A stretch of 64,000 nt of DNA, taken from contig QKWP01000848.1 in the NCBI GenBank assembly GCA_003550325.1, positions 96,682 to 160,681 on the forward strand. Direction: 5' to 3'. Shown piece by piece: positions 1 through 10,800 of the stretch (position 1 is its first letter; every line of letters begins with the position of its first letter). The notes below the pieces were generated by a model. It was not told the origin of the DNA and made no database searches. It was given only the letters and a program-made list of their open reading frames with translations. The translations under genes were made by a program, and so were the position numbers. The DNA is from Gigaspora rosea (taxonomy: Eukaryota; Glomeromycota; Glomeromycetes; Diversisporales; Gigasporaceae).

Positions 1-590
1 GATCAACAATCTTCGTAATTTTTTGGGTCCTATGAATCTGCAAATACAACATAAATAGCCACCCTATGTTTGTCATATTTGATAAAATTTATTTATCTAT
101 AAAAGAGAAATAAGATGAATAATTAATTAAGTTCTATGAAATGTAATAACATTAAAGTGACTACTGTATTAATACGAGACTCAAAAAAATAATACAAATA
201 TAATGAATTAAACACTAATTAAACAGTCAATATTTATGAAACTTATTTTTAATACTTTAGATTAATAAATATCTTTCGTGAATTATTATAACAAATGTTT
301 GCAAATAACTTATTTTAGATCTTAGATTAATAATTTTTTTTATACCACTATGTTCTATAAGTAAAATTAAATAGTAAATATCAAATTCAAATAACTTATT
401 TCAGACCTAGATTATAAAATGTTTTTATATTCACTAAGTGTTGTTAAATTTATAAAATTAAATAATAATATTCATAACTCAAATGGCTTATTTAAATGCA
501 TAACCTCGATAAATATTAATTAAAATTTGTAAGCCTCTATATGATCCATTGATCCGGGTTATGACCTGGAACACTATTATTTGACTAAGT
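1..590. other. AT-rich intergenic DNA
   Basis: No supportable gene. The stretch is AT-rich with short repeated phrases such as 'aataacttatt' and no long open frame on either strand. Confidence 0.6.
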
Positions 591-599
591 CAGGTCCTA

Positions 600-830
600 G
601 GCACAGCATCCGATCATACACAAACATTAAATGGCCCACTGATTGCAAATGACTCAGGCTGTTCCCAAATAACCCTGGTCATTTTTAAATAATCTGAGTT
701 ATTTTGTCACGAGTCATTATCAAATGACCCAGAATTTAAATGATCATAATGACTAGTTATTCTGAAGTCATTTCAGGTCATTTGCAAAATAGGCAAATGA
801 CCAGTTCATTTACCATTCCTGTTCTAACAG
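600..830. repeat. AAATGACC/GGTCATTT palindromic module cluster
   Basis: Many copies of AAATGACC and its complement GGTCATTT lie close together in both orientations, so the region can fold on itself. Similar clusters occur at 39481-39570, 41090-41150 and 41840-41910. They probably mark ends or cores of a dispersed TIR repeat family. No coding potential is visible. Confidence 0.6.
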
Positions 831-964
831 GCTCTTTCGGATAAGCATTTAGTGTTTGTATTAGGATAGTTGAGATATGGCTTATGATTTGTGAGATATT
901 TGATCAACTTTTATTAACAAAAGGTGATATTGGTTGATGTCACCATCTTATGCATGTTGGATTG

Positions 965-1165
965 GGTTTTGGACTTTCGGACCAGACTTAAACTTTCGGA
1001 CCAGACTCAAACCAGACTCGAACCAAGCCAAATGTTTGATATTCAGACTCGGATCGGACTGAGTTGTAAAATAGTTTGAGTCCGGTTCGAAATTTGAACT
1101 GAACTCGGACTTGCCTAAAGTTCTGTCTCAGTTCGGGTTCATTGGAGCCCTGCTTGCTAGTATTT
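965..1165. repeat. Degenerate GGACT/TCGG-rich repeat
   Basis: A GC-richer island made of imperfect repeats of 'ctttcggaccagact' and its inverted relatives ('gagtccggttcgaa', 'tcagttcgggttca'). The short minus-strand open frame here follows the repeat and has no recognisable protein character. It resembles in style, but not in exact sequence, the TCGGG element at 26765-27621. Confidence 0.5.
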
Positions 1166-1617
1166 GTTTTCATTTTTATTGGTTGTTCTTTTATTTACTA
1201 ACTATTTCTTGTGTAGCATTGTATGTAGATTGTATAATTTCTGAATTCGTGCTGGTGCTTTGTTTCCATTTAGTATGTTAAGTGGTATTGTATTGTTAAT
1301 TGGATTTTTCTTTCTTTTACTGACCAGTTTTTTTTTATAGTATTGTGCGTTGGGTCATTATTTTTTGCATATGCTGGTATTGTTGCTTGTTGATATATTC
1401 ATTTCTTGTCTTATGCGATATTGTTTATTTGTTTGTCTTTTGTATATTGGGCTATCATCATTGTTGGTATAATCACTGAATCGTCTTTATACGTAGTGAT
1501 ATTTTTTTTACTACATGGTTTTTTTTTGTAGCTTTGATTGTTGTATTGTTACAGCCATTTTATGGACCTCATTACTTGGCATTTTGTTGCCATTTTCTAG
1601 AATTGTATACTGTGGTG
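1166..1617. other. T/G-rich intergenic DNA
   Basis: Strongly T- and G-biased strand with repeated 'ttgttatattg'-like phrases. No gene or element ends were seen. Confidence 0.5.
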
Positions 1618-1795
1618 ATTGTAACTAAGTTAATACTTGACTAAAGTTGCAATATTAGTTGACTAATGTTGCTCTCGATTGAATTTAGCCTACGAAATTA
1701 GATCATCTTGCATATATTTGTTAGCAATTTTAGGCTTAGTCAACTAAAATTGCACCTTTAGTCAGGTGTTAACATTAGTCATAGTGAATCATCTT
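1618..1795. repeat. Foldback repeat (MITE-like)
   Basis: The left arm (tgtaactaagttaatacttg, then gactaaagttgcaatatta) is matched in reverse complement by the right arm (taaaattgcacctttagtca, then ggtgttaacattagtcata). Arms are about 60-70 bp with a short loop. There is no coding capacity, and the target-site duplication was not resolved. Confidence 0.55.
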
Positions 1796-1855
1796 GTTTG
1801 TTGTTATATCTCATTTTATTGCTATTGTATTTTGATATATTGCTAGTTGAATAAT

Positions 1856-2215
1856 TGTTGAAAGTATCAACTGCTGAAGCTGATAATTTTGTTCGATTCG
1901 GTGAAATCTGCCAGATATAGCAGATATAGCATATGTAGTAGATGGAATTAACAGATTAGAGTATATAAGGAATGTATATAAGGACTAAGAATTTATCTGT
2001 GCATATAGTTCAAAAAGGCTTCTTGTTCTTTAGTTCTCCCAATAAGTAACTTTATAGTCTCATAATCTCTAATTAGAGCTTCGTAATACAATATAGAGAT
2101 CTAATCTAACCACTAATTACTCAGATCAAATTTTACCACGCTCTGATCGTAGCATGCCATTATTAGGGTTTAGATTAGATGGTATAATATTTTAGGTAGA
2201 AGTAGTGTTCGTTGA
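1856..2215 (+). mobile_element. Probable solo-LTR remnant
   Basis: The stretch begins TGTTGAAAG and contains TATATAAGG twice as TATA-like motifs, then 'gttctttagttctc' and a run resembling LTR R/U5 sequence. The part from about 2030 to 2185 is recognisably similar to 39713-39965 (shared phrases 'tagagcttcgt', 'aattactcagat', 'cgctctgatcg'), so it is a dispersed repeat. I could not find a clean CA end or a target-site duplication, so both the ends and the LTR assignment are tentative. Confidence 0.35.
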
Positions 2216-2340
2216 TATCCATATCACTCTTATTTTGTAATTTCGGAGGAGTATTATATAAAATATATGTTGTATAAACCCATATCTAAATAATTTAATA
2301 TAGATATAAGCAAAAAAATGTACAAAAGTATGTATAGTTA

Positions 2341-2875
2341 GGGGGCATCCATAAATAACGTTATGTACCCCCTCATAGTAGAGCTTGACCCCCCTCTACT
2401 ATATAAAAACTTTTTCAAAATCCATATGTTTATATATAAAATTTTACAAAATCTTGAATATATTGTGACACAGTGATCTGATTTGGATGATTTAGATACC
2501 ATTCGATTCATCTCAGTAAGTTGAATCCAATAATACCAAAATAATTTCATTTGGATCACTGGATCAATAGTTATTTACAAAAAACTATTGATTTTATAGT
2601 TATTTTATAAGGAAACATAATAACCAATAGTATTTGGCCAATAACTTTTGATCCAGTAATCCAAATAAAATAAAATTGGTACTATTCGACTCCTCTCACC
2701 GAGACGAATCGAGTGGTACCAAAATCATTAAATTTGGACTACTGGATCAGTTTTTAGACGCTTTTTCTAAAAAAATTGCGTTATATTTTTTTGACCCTCC
2801 TACTTAAGAGGAAAATCGTTATATTTTGTCAGACCCCTCCTTCCCTCTTGTATAACGTTATTTCTGGATGCCCCC
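2341..2875. mobile_element. 535-bp TIR element with TTA target duplication
   Basis: It starts gggggcatccataaataacg and ends with the near-perfect reverse complement (cgttatttctggatgccccc). TTA occurs directly outside both ends (2338-2340 and 2876-2878). Three-base TWA duplications are typical of PIF/Harbinger-type elements. There is no transposase, so it is non-autonomous. The interior carries internal inverted phrases around 'gagacgaat'. A relative lies at 40240-40696. Confidence 0.8.
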
Positions 2876-3433
2876 TTAGCAATACTTAACTTTTATAAGT
2901 AATCCTCTTTTAATAGTTAGGGTTAGGGTGAATGCTAATATTGTCCTTTTACATGTTAGGGTTGGAATAGATTATGGATAAAATTTTTTAAAGAATTTCT
3001 TTTACGAATTATATAATTTCTACTATATATACTTTATCTATTATATATTACATCTTTGCTATGTACTCATTCCAGAGCAGTCAAGATCTTTACAACATAT
3101 GTACAGGCCTGGTTATTATAAACTATATATCTATTTAGTGCTATAACTAACTTATATATTGTAAAACAAATAATATTAAATTATAAAATAAATAATATAA
3201 ATATATTTAATTATGTTAGAGTAAATAATCAATTTATAAATATCAAGTGATATATGTATATACACATAGTATACAAATAGAAATCGTCTTTAAAAAATAT
3301 ACTTGTATATAAAAGTTTTCTGAAAATTTTTTGGGGTTATACTAAATTGCTAATACTGATTGGTCAATTTATATAAATTTATAAGTTAGTTTTATTACTA
3401 AATTTAATACTCAATTTTTAAAATTTTATATCT
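2876..3433. other. AT-rich intergenic DNA
   Basis: It contains a short telomere-like 'gttagggttagggtg' at about 2918 and otherwise only AT-rich sequence with no gene. Confidence 0.5.
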
Positions 3434-3537
3434 TACTGAGTTTTTAATCAATTTTAATGATTTTACTATCATTTGAATTAGAAAAACCTGCCCTACAAAT
3501 TTGGTTTAAAATATAATTAGTTTATTTATTATAATAT
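3434..3537. repeat. Left edge of the duplicated segment, copy A
   Basis: From about 3434 the sequence matches 50294 onward (shared phrases 'ttttaatcaattttaat' and 'aaaatataatta'). The match stops at 3537, where the gypsy element is inserted, and resumes at 12762. In copy B (about 50360-50400) the same sequence runs through without the element. Confidence 0.7.
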
Positions 3538-4088
3538 TGTTACAGTACCGGAAGCCTTCTTTAATTCCGATAGAGTAACAATCACACGGCTCCTGAGATC
3601 CCTTACTTTGGGCGTGAAGCGGTGTGCAAGAGAGAAGTATAGTTTCTTTTATGTCTGTAAGAAACTACACACTTCTCTGAGGCAGTTCGGTATAAAACAA
3701 CAAGAGATAATACACAGTTTATTAATTGAACAAGAGGGCTATTCCAAGGTGTCTGTTCTTTAGAAATCCCAAGAGTTTATTAATAATAAGAGAGGAGGAT
3801 AATTAATATAAAGGTAAAGATAAAATACAATGTCTGGATCTGTCTAAAACTAAGGGAAATAAGGTGGGTTTATATATCTATTGAGCTAAGCGTCACTAAG
3901 CGTCGTTAAGCGTCGCTAAGTGTCATTAAGCGTCACTAAGCATCGTTAAGCATCGCTAAGCGTCATCGAGTGTCATTGCACATCAATTTCGCATATCACT
4001 ATTACTAAATACAGTTATTACAAAATTTCCTTATTAAGTTCTAATTTTCAAACTAATTTTTACCAAAATTAAAACCTATTCTATAACA
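3538..4088 (-). repeat. LTR (3' LTR of the gypsy element)
   Basis: 551 bp, TG..CA boundaries with TGTTA/TAACA inverted ends. It is the downstream LTR because the genes read on the minus strand. It differs from its partner by 12 substitutions, 10 of them transitions and about seven at CpG-type sites. A 10-bp repeat array lies at 3887-3976. Confidence 0.95.
3887..3976. repeat. 10-bp tandem array in the LTR (U3)
   Basis: Nine consecutive units of TAAGCGTCNN. The last two bases cycle AC, GT, GC, AT twice, giving a 40-bp higher-order unit of four decamers. The same array is at 12560-12649 in the other LTR. In transcript orientation it lies upstream of the TATA-like box, so an enhancer role is possible. 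That role is an inference from position only. Confidence 0.85.
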
Positions 4089-4102
4089 TTTCTCTCCCCT
4101 TT
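4089..4102 (-). promoter_or_regulatory. Polypurine tract
   Basis: On the minus strand AAAGGGGAGAGAAA lies directly against the 3' LTR. This is the expected position and composition of the plus-strand DNA synthesis primer of an LTR retrotransposon. Confidence 0.85.
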
Positions 4103-4280
4103 AAGAACGAACTCCGTGAGTTCTAATTTGGGGAAGGACTTGAGAAAGTTCAGCATCAGATAAACTCGTAATAATTGTATAAGTAATATAGGTTGTTCGA
4201 GAGATATTTACTAGAGGTCGATTAGAGAAAAGCAATTTCATCCGTCTGGCACACTTCCATGTGTCTCAGGCTCTTCTTTC

Positions 4281-4894
4281 TCATTGAGTCTTCTCAATTA
4301 TTGTTTGAATATCTTCATGAGTATCAGGGTACTTGTCTATAAGGTTACCAAGATAATAATAAGCTTCGAGCAGCTTAGTCTGGTCTTGTCTGTTTCTAGT
4401 TCGAGTTTTAATTCGTTTGAGAATTTTCTGCAATTTCTCTTGATAAGTTATTCCAGTATATAGAGGAATAGATATCTGAGTTAGAGGTCCACAAGGTTGA
4501 ATAATATTTTGTATAATTTTGGTTAATTTCCCAGGCAATGGAGCAGGAGTGTCTTCTTGGGGATTAGTAATTGGAACAGTTAATGTTTCTTCCTGTATGT
4601 CTTCCAGTTCCAAGTTTGGGTTTATTTCTTCTGTGTCATTTACTCCTAGTGAATTAACTTCTAACTGCTCTGTGTTTTCTAGAGTGTTCAGAAAATTATT
4701 TGAGTCTGGCTCAAGAAAAAAGTAATTACATTAGTAAGGTCAATAGTCTGAGTGGTATCATTATTATCGCATAACCAAACACATTGTGATGTAATCCACA
4801 ATGTATAATTTTGGGCGGCATTATCTTGTTTCCATGTCTGAAAAAGGTATTGGAGGGCTAACAAGGTTTGAGGTTGCAATGTAGGAGTAGTCAT
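4281..4894 (-). pseudogene. Extra 3' ORF of the gypsy element, unknown function
   Basis: Two open pieces (4894-4688 and 4613-4281) join into one reading of about 200 residues if a single frameshift near 4716 is allowed. The first begins MTTPTLQPQTLLALQYLF. The second is acidic then basic (ELEDIQEETL ... KILKRIKTRTRNRQDQ). It lies between the integrase C-terminus and the polypurine tract, where some gypsy lineages keep an extra gene. I see no signal peptide, membrane segment or zinc motif, and I do not recognise the family. It could be structural or regulatory, but nothing in the sequence decides this. Confidence 0.55.
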
Positions 4895-4990
4895 TTTTGG
4901 GAAAATTCCAAAAGGGGTAGTTGTATAAATACATTTTGAGGTTTTACGAATTAAATTGTATGTTTCATCCCCTTGTAGATCAAATTTCTT

Positions 4991-5314
4991 CTAAAAATTT
5001 CTAGAGGAATCAATAACAACTACTGGTTCCCAAGTTTGTGGCTCGTGATATTTAGCAAGACGATTACTATTATAGTATTTTTGTAAAATTTTTCCTTCTA
5101 TTGTCCGTAATTTATAAGCACCATTGTCTAATTTCTCAAGGATAAGAAAAGGTCCAAATCTTTTATCTTCAAATTTGGCTGAGCGAGAGGCCTCTAGTTC
5201 CTTTCTTTGTATCCACACTTTATCACCAATTTCAAATGTCTCTGTTCGAATATTGGCATCAAAACGGGCTTTTTGTTTTTGCTGTGATCGTTCGGTATTT
5301 TGTCTGGCCTGATT
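4991..5314 (-). pseudogene. Integrase C-terminal domain of the gypsy element
   Basis: It is in frame with the core fragment at 5315-5596 but separated from it by a TAG stop (5315-5317) where related sequences would be expected to have a Gln codon. It contains a GPF-type segment (FGPFLILEKLDNGAYKL), typical of the small beta-barrel after the integrase core in Ty3/gypsy elements, and ends DSSRNF. No clear chromodomain is visible. It would help place cDNA during integration if the protein were intact. Confidence 0.75.
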
Positions 5315-6192
5315 CTAGTAGTTTGGTAATTTCTCTATTAAATCATAAGCACGTTGGAGGATACTTCCTTGTAAGTCTATTTCATTATTACTTTCTACAG
5401 GTTTTACGGGAAAAAGTTCTTCGATTGGTAAGGTAGCATATCTTCCATATATAAGTCGAAAGGGAGTATATCCTGTGGTAGCATGTCTTTTTGTTCTATA
5501 TGCTAAAAGAACAGCAGGTATATGCAAATCCCAATCATCATCTCCTTTCACTTTTGCAAGTGATTCACACAATGTTCTATTAAATATTTCCACCATCCCA
5601 TTTGTCTTAGGGTGGTAGGGAGAAGAGAATTTGTGCTTGATAAGAAATTTCTCGCAGAGAATTCTAATAGTTTCACTAATAAAATTGCGACCTTGGTCTG
5701 ATAAGATAATTTTTGGAGTTCCATGTCTACAGATTATCTCTTCAAGATAAACTGAGTGAGTGTATTAGCACTAGCATCTGGAACAGCAAGAGCTTCTGGC
5801 CATCGTGTCAGGTATTTGGTAGCGACAATAATATATCGATTGTTTTGTTTAGTTATAGGCAAAGGGCCTACAAGGTCAATTCCAACACGTTCGAAAGCTC
5901 TTCCTATTTGTATAGAGTGTAAAGGTTCTTTCCTATGACCTTTTTGTCTTCTTTGGCATTCCTCACAAGTCTTCACATATTCTTGTATATCTCTATACAT
6001 TTGATCCCAATAATAGCGGTCAGATATTTTATAATACATAGCGTCAGTTCCCAAATGTCCAGCAGTGGGGTGCTTATGCATCATATATAATACTGGTTCA
6101 ACTTCTGTCCATTTTATAACTCTAAGTGGTCTGCCTGGGTTCCTTTTATTCTTTTTATAGAGAAGGTGATGTCTAACTTCAAAGTATTTAGC
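5315..6192 (-). pseudogene. Integrase zinc-binding and catalytic core of the gypsy element
   Basis: An H2C2 zinc module (HPTAGHLG ... CEECQRR) is followed by the core with GIDLVGPLP, carrying the first catalytic Asp. A frameshift near 5740 then moves the reading into the next frame, where SDQG..F and the TNGMVE(I)FN segment, with the Glu, follow. It is preceded by an in-frame TAG at 6193-6195 that separates it from RNase H. The enzyme would insert the cDNA into chromosomes. As it stands it cannot be made as one protein. Confidence 0.88.
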
Positions 6193-6698
6193 CTAGGTAA
6201 TAAGTCGTTTTTGTTCTTGGTCAGTAAATCCATCTGGAAATTGGTCTGTGTCCAAATAGTGGTAAAGATTATGATATTGGTCAAGATTCATATAATTTAT
6301 TAGGTACAATGGTCTGAGTCGGTAACCGAGAGAGGGCATCAACATTCGAGTGAATTCGGCATGGTTTATGAATAATCCAAAATTGTATGGTTGGAGCTTC
6401 AAGATCCATCTTCCAATTCTTCCTTTGGGTTTAGCAGTACGTAACCATTTCAATGCTGAGTGGTCTGTAACTAAGATGAATTTAGTAGCGCCTAAATATT
6501 TGTGAAAATGTTCGATAGCCCATACACTGCAGCACATTCAAATTCAGTTGCTGCATAATTCATTTCTTCTTTTCGCAAACTTTTACTAGCATAGGCAATT
6601 GGGTGTTCTTTTCCATTTCTATCTAGTTGGCTTATTGTGGCACCAAAGCCATTATAAGAAGCATCGGTAGCAAGTATAAATGTCTCTTTAAAATTGGG
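6193..6698 (-). pseudogene. RNase H domain of the gypsy element
   Basis: After the RT stop at 6699-6701 the frame continues with a TDAS-type motif (ETFILATDASYNGFGATI), then YAS..L and an NYAATE(F)E segment, as in Ty3/gypsy RNase H. One frameshift lies near 6530, just before the segment read as VWAIEHFHKYLG. A second lies near 6350, where the frame that gives the usual DALSRLPT segment is lost. The domain would degrade RNA in RNA-DNA hybrids. Confidence 0.85.
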
Positions 6699-7844
6699 TT
6701 AGGCTAATATAGGAGCAGTGATGAGTCTAGATTTTAATTCTTCAAAAGCTTTTTGTTGTTCATCTTGCCAGTGATAGGGTTCATTCTTTTGTAGAAGAGA
6801 ATTCAAAGGGCGAGCGATTGATGAAAAGTTTTGAATAAATTGGCGATAGTATCCCGCAAGTCCAAGGAAAGATCGAAGGGCTGTAAGGTTTTTAGGAGGT
6901 TGAATCCGTTGGACAGCTTCTACTTTTTGAGGGTCAGGGGCGATACCGTTAGCAGAGATTAAGTGTCCAAGAAATGGTAGTTGGTGCATCCAGAAAGTAC
7001 ACTTTTCTATATTAAGTCTGAGTCCTGCTTGTTTAATTCTATTAAATACTCTTTTTAAATGGGTTAAATGTTCATCAAATGTTCTCGAATAAACAATTGT
7101 ATCGTCTAAGTACACAACTACAAATTTCCATGCAATTCCTTTATATACACGATCCATCAGCCTTTGAAAAGTTGCAGGAGCATTGCAAAGACCAAAAGGC
7201 ATTACATTAAATTCATAAATTCCGTATCGTGTAGTAAAGGCAGTTTTCTCTTTGTCACGGGGGTCCATGGCAACTTGCCAATATCCACTCGCAAGATCGA
7301 GAGTAGAGAACCAAGAGCATCCTGTAAGGGCATTAAGCATTTCATCAATACGAGGCAGAGGGTAAGCATCCTTTTTGGTAACAGCATTTACTTTTCTGTA
7401 GTCTACACAGAATCGTAATTTGCCATTTTTCTTTCGTACTAGAACAACAGGTGAGGTCCAAGGGCTATCAGAGGGTTGAATGAGTTTATGTTCTAACATT
7501 CTTTGGATTTCTTCTTGTATAAATTCTTGTTCATTAGGAGGTACAGAATAAGGCCGGGAACGAATAGGGTGTACATCCTCAGTATAGATTCGGTGAGTAA
7601 CCAAGTTGGTTCGTCCTAGCTCAGTTATATCATTTGCAAAGAGGTCTGCAAATTCTTCTAATAATTTCCGAAAAGCTAGGCCTTGTTCTTTATTAAGTGG
7701 TCCAATATTTAAAGAAGTCTGGGTCGATAGGGTATATTCTTCATGTTCAAGAGTAATAATATTTACAAATTTGGGTATAAGGTTCTGGTCTGGGTCGACA
7801 GGTAGTTTATGATCCTGCCTAGGATTCTCTAAAAATTTTGACAA
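6699..7844 (-). CDS. pol: Reverse transcriptase ORF of the gypsy element
   Basis: About 380 residues in the -1 frame relative to Gag-protease. It has no ATG at the overlap (the first codon reported there is TTG), which fits synthesis by ribosomal frameshifting rather than independent initiation. RT motifs are clear: a proline-rich SPWTSPVVLVRKKNGKLRF, then LDLASGYWQV, FNVMPFGLCNAPATFQRLMD and VVVYLDD with the catalytic Asp pair near residue 245, followed by the thumb and connection segments (FLGHLIS, LRSFLGLAGYYRQFI). It ends at a TAA where a Gln codon is expected before PNFKE, so RNase H and integrase are cut off in this copy. Confidence 0.93.
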   Translation of the reverse strand: MSKFLENPRQDHKLPVDPDQNLIPKFVNIITLEHEEYTLSTQTSLNIGPLNKEQGLAFRKLLEEFADLFANDITELGRTNLVTHRIYTEDVHPIRSRPYSVPPNEQEFIQEEIQRMLEHKLIQPSDSPWTSPVVLVRKKNGKLRFCVDYRKVNAVTKKDAYPLPRIDEMLNALTGCSWFSTLDLASGYWQVAMDPRDKEKTAFTTRYGIYEFNVMPFGLCNAPATFQRLMDRVYKGIAWKFVVVYLDDTIVYSRTFDEHLTHLKRVFNRIKQAGLRLNIEKCTFWMHQLPFLGHLISANGIAPDPQKVEAVQRIQPPKNLTALRSFLGLAGYYRQFIQNFSSIARPLNSLLQKNEPYHWQDEQQKAFEELKSRLITAPILA

Positions 7845-10800
7845 AGTGTATCCAAGGCATTAGCTCGATGGTGGGCATTTTGGGCTTCTTCTTGGAAAAA
7901 GCATAATAAAGCAGCATTGGTAGTTTCCAAGGTTTCAATTCTTGCTTGTAATTGTTTTATCAATTGATCCTGTTGTTGTACTTGTTGTTGAAGCTGATAA
8001 AACTGTGAACCATCATCGATTTCCTTAACTGTTTCTTCAGCAGGTGGAGAGTAAATTTCTGGGTCTGGAAGTTTGCAATCATCACAATACCCTTGATTTG
8101 CATTCAATTCCTCTTGGTGTTTAACATGTAAACATTCCTGACAGAGGTCAACAGGAACTGTAAAGTTTCTTCGAAGTACAGCGAGGGCATACTTCTGGTC
8201 ATAGTCTGGGTGGCTAGTGTCGAAGGATTCATCTAAAATTGCTTGTAGCGGGTCAATATCATTTTCTGATAGTAAGTCTGATTCAGCTTGCAATATAAGT
8301 TGCATTTCCTTATAGCTCCAGGGTTGAGTTATGCGGTCAGAGGTTAGAGGTTCTAGGGCCTGGGCAATGGTCTGGTCATTTTCATCCAAGAGAATCTTCG
8401 CAAGTCGGTAAATTCTGGTCTGGTTCATTTCATATTGGTGTCCGGCATTCTTTGTTGATTCAGTATAACGTTTGATTCGAGTCCAGAGGTTATAATTAGG
8501 ATTATACTGGATATCCTGGCTAGCCTTGTATGCGTAAAGGTGTTCTAATTCACAAAACCATAATTCTTCCCGAAGACTGTCTAATTGACACATTCTAGGT
8601 CTTGTATCTGCTTTATTACATACTTTGCAATTAACAAGCATTCCACGTCCTTCACCTTGGGTGAAGAAATGGATACTCCTAGGGTCTTCTCGGTCTAGAG
8701 CACAGTGAAAGTCAGAATAGCATCCAGGGCAAACAAGTTTCTCTTCAAGAAGTCTAAGGACTTCAGGTCTGTTAGGAACTCTACATTGACAACAATGGTG
8801 GGTACGGCGAGTGCTATGGTTAGATAGGCGATTACTATCAACTTGATCAAGAGTACATCCACACTGGTAAACCAAATTTTGTCTTTTCCAAGTGGCAAGA
8901 GGACAGTAGGCTTCAATATGTCCTAACGTACTGCATCCTCTGCAGACATTATTGGGGCAGTCCCTATATAGGTGGTTGGAGTCATGACAAGTAGGGCAGG
9001 TGGTACGTCTTGGGGCTTGTTTAGGGCATTTAACAGCGATGTGGCCAAATTCCTGGCATCGATTACATTGGTTGGTAGGACAATTTGCAAAGAGGTGGTC
9101 AGGAGAACCACAATTTCCACAGACACGCTGTTTAGGAGCTTTTCTGTTTCTACGGCGAGAATGATAAGTGGTCCATTCATTTTCTTCTGGTGAGAGAGAT
9201 TGGTCTGAGTCTTCTCGATCAAAAGTATAAGCTTCTCGAGGATATAAGTATTCTGGTTCATAAAGGTCTAATTCATCTGGTGCAGTCACAGTGGGTTGAC
9301 TGGGTAGAGGTTGGTTACTTTCATAAGTAGTAGGGATAGTATGTTTCTTGTTTTCCCATTTAAAAGTATAACAACCATTTTTCCAATTATAATTTGCTTC
9401 CACTTTTTGATTCCAGTCATTGCCTAATAGAAGAGAGTAAGAAGTAGTGTCTACTACTTCTACAGTAAGAGGGATAGTAATGTGATCAATTTCAATTGGC
9501 AGGTCTTTTATAATCCCTAAAGGCCGAGTGGAAGTTCCAACTGCAGGAACAATAAGGCTGTTAGAGGCCTTTTCAATAGTCAATCCAAGTTCTTTGACTG
9601 CCTTGTGAGCAATCATGCTGATTGAAGCACCACTATCAATAATAGCTTGGTAAGGTTTATTCTGAAGAGAGACATTACATTTGACAGGTGTAGTATACGC
9701 AGGGGTTTGAACAAGGTTGGCATTTTTGGCTTCCTCATACAGGTGAGTAGCCAAGGCACCTCGGATAGATGGATTATTGAGTAGCGTTTTCCACTTGCTA
9801 GCAGTAAGAGAGGGTGTCTGAGTCTGATTTTGTGTAAGATAATTAACACTTCGATGATAAGGCGAAGGAGATCGATTAGAGGAGTTTTGGTAAGAGTGAT
9901 AGTTATCATTATTTCGGCTTCTATAATTATTATCTCTAGATTGGCTTCTAGGACGAGAATTATTGCGACTGCGAGAACGGTCTCTGTTATTGGAATAGCG
10001 ATCAGAAGAGCGACCATTTCGGTCCCTATTTTGGTTGTTATTTCTGTTCCGGTTATTGTTATTATTATTACGACGAGAATTGGATCCTTGTCGTTGGTCC
10101 TGTTTTCTACTATTGCAATCACGAATAAAATGTCCAGTGCGTCCACAATAATAGCAGATAGGAGGCTCTTTCATTCGAGGGGTTTGGGCACGGTTGTCAG
10201 CATAATTAACAGAAGAGGTAGGTGTGGTCTGTGTCTGGGCTAAATTAATACTAAGCTTAGCAATTTGGTCTGTAAGTTGTTGAATAGCTTGGTCGGTATT
10301 GGTAGTAGGGGTAGTCATTAATTTTCCAGTTTCCCAGCGGAGGGCTACTTCAATAGCATCGGTCAGGGTATTAGGTATAGCAGCTTGAACATTAACTGCA
10401 TACTCAGAACGTAAGCCTTGGATAAAAAGTTGTTTAACAAAATCAGCGGGAAAAACACCGGTTGGGTCCACTTTCGTTTGCAATGTACGAAATCGGTTGA
10501 CATATCCATCCACCGTTTCTGTGGGTCCTTGCTTAATTTCGAAAAGTTGTTTTTGCCAAAGGGCCTTTTGCTTAGTAGTATAGAAACGTGTCTTAAAAAG
10601 ATGCTGGAAACTTCGGTTCTGGTTGTTGTTATCATTAAAAACATTGGGTGCCGGGTTTAAAGCAGTATACCAGTCTAGAGCAACACCTTTAAGGTACACA
10701 GGAGCAAGCTGAAGTTTCCGTTCAGCACTCCATCGGTTGGCAGTAGCGGCTCTTCGAAATTCCTTCAGCCAGTCAGCAGGGTCTTGGGTTCCGTCACCGT

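Noticed and set aside
988-1173. 61-residue minus-strand gene
   Set aside because: The translation mirrors the degenerate GGACT/TCGG repeat and shows no domain.
1856-2215. Confident LTR call
   Set aside because: No clean 3' end or target duplication could be found, so it was kept only as a low-confidence remnant.
9613-10243. Long open frames on both strands within the gag-pro region
   Set aside because: Repetitive Ile/Thr-rich translations of the Asn/Arg-rich tract in other frames; shadows of the true gene.
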